Below the pieces are notes generated by a model. It was not told the DNA's origin. It saw only the letters and a program-made list of their open reading frames with translations, and made no database searches. From Candidatus Gastranaerophilales bacterium (GTDB lineage Bacteria > Cyanobacteriota > Vampirovibrionia > Gastranaerophilales > UBA9971), in assembly GCA_028277195.1 (NCBI GenBank), contig JANQGS010000258.1, forward strand, positions 1 to 11,592: DNA of 11,592 nucleotides, in the 5' to 3' direction. Positions 6,606 through 11,592 of this stretch are shown here, in pieces. Both the position numbers and the translations under genes were made by a program. Within the stretch, counting starts at the first letter, position 1; each line of letters opens with the position of its first letter.

Positions 6606-6655
6606 AAAATTTCTCTTTTTTAAGAAATTTTATCGGAAATGTAACATTTCTTAAA
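6606..6655. repeat. Three overlapping perfect inverted repeats
   Basis: AAAATTTCT (6606-6614) pairs with AGAAATTTT (6623-6631). TTTAAGAAAT (6619-6628) pairs with ATTTCTTAAA (6646-6655). GAAATG (6636-6641) pairs with CATTTC (6645-6650). The first two share bases and exclude each other. They could be operator half-sites, a weak bidirectional terminator, or low-complexity chance. Confidence 0.4.
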
Positions 6656-6700
6656 TTTATGAAGCGTTGGAAAAATTCTGACTGCTACCTGAGTAGTTAC

Positions 6701-6750
6701 GAGCTAAAAACATGTCAAAAGAGAATGAACAAAAAAATCTCAGGAAAAAC
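6701..6750 (+). repeat. Truncated duplicate of the 59-aa gene's 5' end
   Basis: This 50-base stretch matches 7135-7184 at 45 of 50 positions. It covers the ribosome-site region, the ATG (6712) and 13 codons, giving MSKENEQKNLRKN. It then diverges abruptly, four bases before the 3' end of the HTH gene. The GGAG ribosome site of the intact copy is degraded here (ACGAG for AGGAG), and the frame runs on only to 30 codons. It looks like a broken copy. Confidence 0.8.
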
Positions 6751-6753
6751 TAC

Positions 6754-6966
6754 TTATTTTTCTTTAATAAATTCTATTTTATAACCTATAGAATTAGCTA
6801 TTAAAGCAGCCTCATTATAAGATAAAGTACCTTTTATCAGTTTCCTTGATAATCCCTGCAGTGTCCAGGTTTTACCGGTATATTCGCTTGTTTTCCTGGC
6901 TAACTCAGATAATGTTATATCCTCTTTGGCTAAAATTGTTCTTATTTCAGTTCTTATTAAAGACAT
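6754..6966 (-). CDS. Small XRE-like HTH DNA-binding protein
   Basis: This 70-residue protein is essentially one helix-turn-helix domain. The order is MSLIRTEIRTILAKEDITLS, ELARKTSEYTGKTWTLQGLS, RKLIKGTLSYNEAALIANSI and a short tail GYKIEFIKEK. The pattern (TLSELARK...LSRKLIKGTLSYNEAALIANSIGYKIEF) matches small repressor-like proteins in which the last strand helps dimerise. It probably binds DNA and may control the divergent 59-aa gene or itself. The ATG at 6966 is preceded by AAGGG at about ten bases and by TATAAT further up. It lies between a broken and an intact copy of the 59-aa gene start, and next to a perfect 14-base inverted repeat. Its target is unknown. Confidence 0.8.
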   Translation of the reverse strand: MSLIRTEIRTILAKEDITLSELARKTSEYTGKTWTLQGLSRKLIKGTLSYNEAALIANSIGYKIEFIKEK

Positions 6967-6969
6967 TAG

Positions 6970-6982
6970 AAATATAACCCTT
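6970..6982 (-). promoter_or_regulatory. Start-proximal element shared with the XRE gene
   Basis: The minus strand reads AAGGGTTATATTT, ending three bases before the HTH ATG at 6966. It matches the element before the XRE gene at 2856 in 12 of 13 bases. It contains the likely ribosome site and could also be an operator. Confidence 0.35.
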
Positions 6983-7044
6983 TTTGATTATAATTCTAGT
7001 TCCTTGCTTATTAATTATCAAATATAAATAAAAATCATCTTGAT

Positions 7045-7088
7045 TTATTAAGCATAATGAAATATAATTATTTTATTATGCTTAATAA
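7045..7088. repeat. Perfect 14-bp inverted repeat between divergent small genes
   Basis: TTATTAAGCATAAT (7045-7058) and ATTATGCTTAATAA (7075-7088) are perfect inverted repeats separated by 16 AT-only bases apart from one G. After a short slip, TGATT/AATCA extends the symmetry. It lies in the 179-base gap between the HTH gene (minus) and the 59-aa gene (plus), where a shared operator would sit. No T tract follows, so a terminator is less likely. Confidence 0.7.
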
Positions 7089-7134
7089 TAATCAAAAAAG
7101 AATAATATTTTGTGAAATAAATCTTAACGAAAAG

Positions 7135-7184
7135 GAGTTAAAAAAATGTCAAAAGAGATTGAACAAAAAAACCTCAGGGAAAAC
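7135..7184 (+). repeat. Intact-copy partner of the 50-base duplication
   Basis: This is the 5' end of the 59-aa gene, including part of its AAGGAG ribosome site. It is 90 percent identical to 6701-6750 in the same orientation, 434 bases apart. Confidence 0.8.
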
Positions 7185-7325
7185 CAGAAAAAAATACTCC
7201 TGAAAATTCTGGAAATCCAGAATGAGGGAATTGAAAGCTCAATAGAGGTTATAAACGGTTATTTAAGTGAAATTTATGCCCATAATAAATCATTAACGCA
7301 CATTTTAATAGAAGACCTCAAATAA
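7146..7325 (+). CDS. 59-aa helical (coiled-coil-like) small protein
   Basis: The ORF encodes 59 residues starting MSKEIEQKNLRENQKKILLK. A strong AAGGAG ribosome site lies eight bases upstream. The protein is Lys/Glu/Ile/Leu-rich with a heptad-like spacing of Leu and Ile through about residues 10-58, so one or two amphipathic helices forming a coiled coil are likely. It has no cysteine, signal or membrane span. I do not recognise the family. It is divergent from the 70-aa HTH gene, with a perfect inverted repeat between them, so repression by that protein is plausible. A partial duplicate of its start lies beyond the HTH gene. It might be one half of a toxin-antitoxin-like or regulatory pair, but nothing in its sequence shows that. 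Confidence 0.7.
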   Translation: MSKEIEQKNLRENQKKILLKILEIQNEGIESSIEVINGYLSEIYAHNKSLTHILIEDLK

Positions 7326-7340
7326 CAGCGCCCCCTCAGG

Positions 7341-7369
7341 TTCAATATTTTACCTTTCGCAGTTATAAT
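7341..7369 (+). promoter_or_regulatory. Candidate promoter for the TPR-glf cluster
   Basis: TATAAT at 7364-7369 is preceded by TTCAAT at 7341-7346 with 17 bases between. The -10 is perfect and the -35 weak (3 of 6). The start point would be near 7376, about 24 bases before the TPR gene. Confidence 0.5.
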
Positions 7370-7399
7370 AAAATAAATACAAAATGGTAAAATAAAAAA

Positions 7400-8272
7400 A
7401 TGAAAAAAATTTTTTCAATATGTTTGAGTGTAATTTTACTTATCCCGACAAGCTGTGCAGTATGGGGATTTAGCGGCTTCAATGCCTCGCCCGGCCATGA
7501 AAATTACAGGTTCACAAAAGTCTATGTGCTCCTGGCGGAAACATATATTTCGCACGGGAACTATACCAGGGCCAGGGAATTCCTCGTAGACGCAATAAGG
7601 TTTGACCCGGAAAACAACAGGGCAAGGTTTGATTTAGGACTTATATACGAAATTTTGAACGACTTCCGGGGCGCTATATCGGAATACGAAAAAATACTCG
7701 ACTCAGAGCCCGATAACATGGAGGTCAACTACTACACAGGACTGCTGTATGACCGCCTGGGACAAACTGACAGGGCGCTTGAGTATCTTGAAAAAGCCCT
7801 TTCCCTCATGCCTTATAATGCCTCTGTTTATTATGACGTGGGAGTAGTTTACGCCAGGGAAGCCAGGTACAAGGAGTCGGTCTATTACAACCGCAGGGCG
7901 GTTGAGCTGAACCCTGACTTTGCCGAGGCCTATAATAACCTCTGCTACGCCCAGGCAAACATCGGTGAATATGAAAAAGCATTTACAAATTGCCAAAAAG
8001 CCGTTGAAATGACGCCGCAAAGCGCACCGGCACTGGATAGCATGGGGTTTGTATATTTTAAAATGGGCAAATATAATGAGGCTTTAAAATATTATGAAAA
8101 AGCTGTCGGGATTGACCCGGAAATAAGCGAAATTTACCTGCACCTGGGCGAGGTTTACGAAAAGCTGGAAAATAAGGAAAAAGCCCTGCAATACTATAAA
8201 AAATATGTTGAAGTCGAGCCCGACCCGGAAAACATAAAGGAAGTCAGGTCTGTTATCGGTCGGTTGAGGTAA
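7400..8272 (+). CDS. Exported tetratricopeptide repeat protein
   Basis: The 290-residue protein begins with a signal sequence, MKKIFSICLSVILLIPTSC. Cys19 could be lipidated, but Pro at -3 makes the lipobox poor, so a soluble periplasmic form is equally possible. From about residue 35 to 288 there are seven consecutive 34-residue TPRs, each with the usual pattern such as LGxxYxxxxxxxxAxxxYEKALxxxP. Examples are YYTGLLYDRLGQTDRALEYL and LDSMGFVYFKMGKYNEALKY. TPR arrays bind peptides or proteins as scaffolds, and the partner here is unknown. It is 17 bases upstream of glf on the same strand, so an envelope or surface-glycan role is possible but inferred. No clear Shine-Dalgarno site precedes the ATG. 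Confidence 0.9.
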   Translation: MKKIFSICLSVILLIPTSCAVWGFSGFNASPGHENYRFTKVYVLLAETYISHGNYTRAREFLVDAIRFDPENNRARFDLGLIYEILNDFRGAISEYEKILDSEPDNMEVNYYTGLLYDRLGQTDRALEYLEKALSLMPYNASVYYDVGVVYAREARYKESVYYNRRAVELNPDFAEAYNNLCYAQANIGEYEKAFTNCQKAVEMTPQSAPALDSMGFVYFKMGKYNEALKYYEKAVGIDPEISEIYLHLGEVYEKLENKEKALQYYKKYVEVEPDPENIKEVRSVIGRLR

Positions 8273-8289
8273 TAAAGTGGGAAAATATA

Positions 8290-9393
8290 ATGTCTTATGA
8301 TGTATTGATAGCTGGGGCAGGGTTTTCCGGCGCCAGCTCGGCAAGAATACTGGCAGAAAGGGGCAAAAAAGTCCTTATAATCGAAAAACGAGACCATATA
8401 GGCGGAAACTGTTATGACTTCAAAAATTCCCGCGGCATAACCCTGCAAAAGTACGGCCCGCATATTTTTCACACAAAAAATGACCTAGTATGGGACTTCT
8501 TAAAAAGGTTCAGCGACTTTAACGACTATAAACACAGGGTATTGAGCCGGATAGATGATAAATTCTATCCTATACCCATTAATAAAACTACTGTTTGCGA
8601 TTTTTTTAACCTTGATACGGATACCGTCAATATTGCAGAGGTTTTAAAACAGGAAGTCGAGCGCTCCTGCTTTAACAACCCCCCGCAAAATTTTGAGGAC
8701 CAGGTAATATCACAGGTAGGCACAAGGCTGTATGAAGCGTTTTTCAAGGGCTATACAATGAAACAGTGGGGCAAGGACCCTAAAAACCTTTCGGCTGATA
8801 TAGCAAAACGTGTCCCGGTAAGGGATAATCTTGACGACCATTATTTTGGCGATAAATACCAGGGCATTCCGGTTAACGGCTTTACCCCGCTCTTTGAGAG
8901 AATGCTCGACCACCCTAACATAACCGTGCTCTTAAACACCGATTATTTTGACGTTAAATCGTCATATAACCCTGATTTAACCGTCTATACCGGTGAACTG
9001 GACAGGTTTTTTGATTACAGGTACGGAAAACTGGAGTACCGCTCACTTGATTTCAGGTATGAAAATTTAGGCGCAGAACAATTCCAGCCCGCAGCCGTGG
9101 TAAACTACCCCGGAAATGAAAAATGGACAAGAATTACCGAATACAAGCAGTTTTTAAGCGAAAAAACCGACAGCACAACGCTTTGCTATGAATACCCGAC
9201 ACCCACGGGCGAACCGTATTATGTAATAATTAATAGTGAAAACCTGGAAAAAAGGGAACTGTACATGCAGGACGCGCAACGGCTGGAACAGGGTAAAACC
9301 GTACTGTTTACGGGCAGGCTGGCTGAATACAGGTATTATGACATGGACCGGGTGGTCCTGAGCGCTATAATGAAAGTAAAAAATGTCGTGTAA
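8290..9393 (+). CDS. glf: UDP-galactopyranose mutase
   Basis: This 367-residue flavoenzyme interconverts UDP-galactopyranose and UDP-galactofuranose, the donor for galactofuranose in surface polysaccharides. The FAD Rossmann motif GAGFSG is at residues 9-14, followed by IIEKRDHIGGNCYD (30-43) and YGPHIFHT (55-62). The two substrate-phosphate arginines expected in the bacterial enzyme are Arg174 in AKRVPVR and Arg281 in TRITEYK. The C-terminal FAD motif is GRLAEYRYYDMD (342-353). The length matches bacterial class I enzymes. It sits 17 bases after the TPR gene, and its last 11 bases overlap the zinc-ribbon gene. No glycosyltransferase is visible nearby, so the glycan it serves is unknown. Confidence 0.97.
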   Translation: MSYDVLIAGAGFSGASSARILAERGKKVLIIEKRDHIGGNCYDFKNSRGITLQKYGPHIFHTKNDLVWDFLKRFSDFNDYKHRVLSRIDDKFYPIPINKTTVCDFFNLDTDTVNIAEVLKQEVERSCFNNPPQNFEDQVISQVGTRLYEAFFKGYTMKQWGKDPKNLSADIAKRVPVRDNLDDHYFGDKYQGIPVNGFTPLFERMLDHPNITVLLNTDYFDVKSSYNPDLTVYTGELDRFFDYRYGKLEYRSLDFRYENLGAEQFQPAAVVNYPGNEKWTRITEYKQFLSEKTDSTTLCYEYPTPTGEPYYVIINSENLEKRELYMQDAQRLEQGKTVLFTGRLAEYRYYDMDRVVLSAIMKVKNVV

Positions 9394-9637
9394 AATGTTC
9401 AAATGTAAGAACTGCGGAACAACAGACAATTTCGGGCTTGTGTTTAACCCCAACTATAAGGGCAAGGGTGAATTTACACAAAGCGTAAACGAGCATGACG
9501 AGATTGTATTTAATATTGACGGGTATGAGTTTATACCTGATTTAGGGTTTATGAACGGCCATGCCGTATGCAGGTACTGCGGGGAAATTAAGCAGTGGGA
9601 GTATTATTTCCCGCGCTTTAGCGGCAGGGTCGAATAA
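9383..9637 (+). CDS. 84-aa zinc-ribbon protein
   Basis: I do not recognise this protein by family. It has two CxxC pairs, Cys8/Cys11 (CKNC) and Cys63/Cys66 (CRYC), separated by 51 residues, which looks like a four-cysteine zinc ribbon with a beta-rich insert. The insert is aromatic and acidic (EIVFNIDGYEFIPDLGF). The ATG at 9383 overlaps the end of glf by 11 bases. A second in-frame ATG at 9395, starting MFKCKNCG, gives an 80-residue form beginning just before the first CxxC. Coupling to glf suggests co-expression, but the role (nucleic-acid binding or protein partner) is open. Confidence 0.75.
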   Translation: MSCKMFKCKNCGTTDNFGLVFNPNYKGKGEFTQSVNEHDEIVFNIDGYEFIPDLGFMNGHAVCRYCGEIKQWEYYFPRFSGRVE

Positions 9638-9674
9638 TTATAGGGTAGAGGAAAAGTATACCAGAATGTGCTTA

Positions 9675-9705
9675 TAATTTCGAAAGCTCATCGCTTCCGA
9701 AATTA
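9675..9705. terminator. Hairpin between converging genes
   Basis: A stem of 13 positions with one A-C mismatch has arms 9675-9687 and 9693-9705 and loop TCATC. It sits between the zinc-ribbon gene and the oppositely oriented peptidase, where a two-way terminator is expected. Neither side has a T tract, so the terminator call is tentative; the hairpin itself is clear. Confidence 0.45.
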
Positions 9706-9748
9706 ACTCATTCATGTATAACAGTTCAGGCTATCTTAAATTTAAAAT

Positions 9749-11368
9749 TTATTTATTATACTCAGCCAGCCATTGTTTTTCCTGCTCGGTAAGCATATCG
9801 TAATCCGTCAAATTTTCATCAACCCCGGCCCTTGTAAGGGTTTTAATTTTATTTCCCTCCAGTATAACTGTGTTTTCAAGCCTGACACCGCCTTCTCCCT
9901 CACAATATAACCCCGGTTCTATGGTAAAGCACATGCCGGGTTTTAGCGGTGATTTAGATGTTTCTGAGGGGCCTATTTTAGGGGGGGACTCATGTACCGG
10001 TATTCCGATGCCATGGCCGGTTGCATGGGAGAAGCTGAAACCTTCCGGCTTGTTCGCGTCAATCACCTCACGCACCCGCTTATCCAGGTCATAGCCCGAG
10101 GTGTTTTCATTTACCTCATAGTTCAGCCCATGCAAAAAAGCCTTTAAAACTGCCGTATACATATGTTTTTGCAATTTGTCGGCTTTTGCGCGGGTGCCTC
10201 CTGCCAGGAAAGTCCTTGTCTGGTCGGTTGCATAGCCGTATTCAAAGTATGCCCCGCAGTCTATCAGTACTAAATCGCCTTTAGCAATTACTTTTTCCGG
10301 GTCAGGGTTGGTGTAATGTATAAAAGCGGTGTTTTGAGCGCTGGCCGTGATTGCTTCAAAGCTGAGAGAGACTGCCCCTTCCTCTGAAAAAAGGCTCTTT
10401 AACTTATCAGAGAGCTCTTTTTCCGTAATTTTTACCCCTCTTTCAATGTCCTGGTTAAGCCAGGCTATTATTCTGCTCATTACTATATCGGTTTTAAGGT
10501 AACATTCCCGCATATAGTCGAGCTCCCGGGGTGTTTTAAGCGATTTCATTTCCGCGATGAAGCTGTCCTTGATTTCCACGATTTTACCCGAGAGTTTTTC
10601 AATTTTCCTGTACACTGAGAGGGTTGTTGTCGCCGGGCAAAAATAGACATTTTCAGGTGATATTGACCCTATAAAGGCTTCAAATCCTGTTTCATCCCTG
10701 AATATGTGCAATTTGTCCTTATATACGATTGCTTTTGCCTTAAAAGCGGAGCTATATGGTATTTCCTTACCCCGGAGGTTGCTCAGGTAGGCTATTTCTT
10801 CGGGGCTGGTTATTAACAGGAGGTCAATATTATTATCCTGCATATATTTTTTAATTAATTCAAGTTTTTCCGCTTTTTTCCTGCCGGCAATTCCGGGCGG
10901 GACATAGGTCAGTTTCCGTAATATTCCTGTTATTTGCCCGGGCATAACAGGGTCAAATTCAAATTCCGCGATAGTTACTTCCTTATTACCGAGAATTTTT
11001 TGCAATTCCTTAAACGCATTGCAGCTGGTTTTTGTGGAAACAACACCTATTTTGTCGCCGGGGCTTGATATTTCCGCTATTTTCTCATACAGGGTTTTCA
11101 AGGGGGATTTATCAAGGCCGACTTTTACCACTGTTACTGTTTCGGGGCTGGTTTCTTTTTCGGCTTGCAGGTGGTAGCGCCCGTCGACAAAGAGGAACAC
11201 ATTTTCAGGCGTAACCAGGGCATCGCCTGTAGAGCCGGAAAAGCCTGTTACCAGGTAGCGGGGGTTTTTATTGAGGCAGACGTATTCACTGAGGTGTTCG
11301 TCTGTTGAGCCGGCAATAAAGAGGTTAATGCCTTCATTTTTCATAAAATCGCGCAAATTTTTCAGCAT
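9749..11368 (-). CDS. Xaa-Pro aminopeptidase (M24B, XPNPEP1-like)
   Basis: This is a metallopeptidase of the long, three-domain type, 539 residues from ATG 11368. It removes N-terminal residues that precede proline. Two creatinase-like N-terminal domains cover about residues 1-300, with RYLVTGFSGSTGDALV near 37-52 and a second such region around 180-205. The C-terminal pita-bread domain carries the five expected metal ligands: Asp370 (LIDCG), Asp382 (ATDQTRTF), His452 (TGHGIG), Glu484 (FTIEPGLY) and Glu498 (VRLENTV). His459 (VHE) is the expected substrate-binding residue. All catalytic residues are intact and no signal is present, so it is cytosolic. The start at 11368 is preferred because TATAAT lies six bases upstream. 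ATG 11383 would add five residues. No ribosome site is seen at either. Confidence 0.95.
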   Translation of the reverse strand: MLKNLRDFMKNEGINLFIAGSTDEHLSEYVCLNKNPRYLVTGFSGSTGDALVTPENVFLFVDGRYHLQAEKETSPETVTVVKVGLDKSPLKTLYEKIAEISSPGDKIGVVSTKTSCNAFKELQKILGNKEVTIAEFEFDPVMPGQITGILRKLTYVPPGIAGRKKAEKLELIKKYMQDNNIDLLLITSPEEIAYLSNLRGKEIPYSSAFKAKAIVYKDKLHIFRDETGFEAFIGSISPENVYFCPATTTLSVYRKIEKLSGKIVEIKDSFIAEMKSLKTPRELDYMRECYLKTDIVMSRIIAWLNQDIERGVKITEKELSDKLKSLFSEEGAVSLSFEAITASAQNTAFIHYTNPDPEKVIAKGDLVLIDCGAYFEYGYATDQTRTFLAGGTRAKADKLQKHMYTAVLKAFLHGLNYEVNENTSGYDLDKRVREVIDANKPEGFSFSHATGHGIGIPVHESPPKIGPSETSKSPLKPGMCFTIEPGLYCEGEGGVRLENTVILEGNKIKTLTRAGVDENLTDYDMLTEQEKQWLAEYNK

Positions 11369-11374
11369 ACAGAT

Positions 11375-11380
11375 ATTATA
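11375..11380 (-). promoter_or_regulatory. TATAAT box placed for a leaderless peptidase transcript
   Basis: Minus-strand TATAAT ends six bases before the ATG at 11368, so the transcript would start at or beside the start codon. No ribosome site or good -35 box is visible. Confidence 0.4.
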
Positions 11381-11443
11381 CATAACTTGTCAGCAAAATT
11401 TTTCCATGTTAGAAATAATATATTCCTGCTTCGTGGGGAAAAT

Positions 11444-11476
11444 GAGCTTTTAAAAAAGAAGCAAAGCTCTTTTTTT
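11444..11476 (+). terminator. Rho-independent terminator upstream of tRNA-Ile
   Basis: GAGCTTT (11444-11450) pairs with AAAGCTC (11463-11469) around a 12-base loop, followed directly by seven T's (11470-11476). The T tract makes it a plus-strand terminator, yet no plus-strand gene ends here. TGCTTC (11427-11432) can pair with GAAGCA (11458-11463) and would disrupt the stem, as in attenuators. It may end a short RNA or shield the tRNA. Confidence 0.6.
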
Positions 11477-11494
11477 AACGCTCCTACTTTGTGA

Positions 11495-11568
<74 letters not shown>

Positions 11569-11592
11569 TTTATAAAACTAAATACGGGGATA

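Noticed and set aside
6525..7145. CRISPR or transposon ends in the AT-rich block
   Set aside because: The repeats are a single 50-base pair and isolated palindromes; no regular spacers, no transposase and no target-site duplication seen.
7703..8472. Minus-strand ORFs inside the TPR and glf genes
   Set aside because: Shadows of well-supported plus-strand genes.

Overview
The window looks like chromosomal DNA from an uncultured, probably anaerobic bacterium with AT-rich intergenic DNA. The anaerobic hints are two radical SAM genes, a DUF1858 redox-disulfide protein and an NfnA-type flavoprotein. The phylum cannot be fixed from sequence alone. Neither tRNA encodes its CCA end, some genes have good Shine-Dalgarno sites and others appear leaderless. 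No phage, transposase, CRISPR array or rRNA was seen.

Layout. Bases 1-3898 are a minus-strand run. In transcription order it holds an RlmN-like radical SAM enzyme, an XRE regulator, nucleoside diphosphate kinase (ndk) and a B12-binding-type radical SAM protein cut by the left edge. The last gene has a structured leader with a well-placed 14-codon ORF. Bases 3962-6148 are a plus-strand run: a near-consensus promoter, tRNA-Ser(UGA), a DUF1858 gene overlapping purM, then an orphan nfnA. Bases 6165-7325 are an AT-rich accessory-looking block: a small basic membrane protein and a 70-aa HTH protein on the minus strand, and a 59-aa helical protein gene on the plus strand. In this block the 5' end of the 59-aa gene is duplicated on the far side of the HTH gene, and there are several perfect inverted repeats. 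Bases 7341-9637 carry a plus-strand cluster: an exported TPR protein, UDP-galactopyranose mutase (glf) and an 84-aa zinc-ribbon protein. Bases 9749-11368 hold a minus-strand Xaa-Pro aminopeptidase. The right end has a plus-strand terminator with attenuator-like geometry just before tRNA-Ile(GAU).

How it fits together. Most genes are housekeeping: nucleotide metabolism (ndk, purM), redox (nfnA), sugar-nucleotide conversion for surface glycans (glf), peptide turnover and tRNAs. The least explained DNA is the HTH/59-aa block at 6600-7330, the RlmN paralogue lacking the resolving cysteine, the leader before the radical SAM gene, and the terminator before tRNA-Ile.
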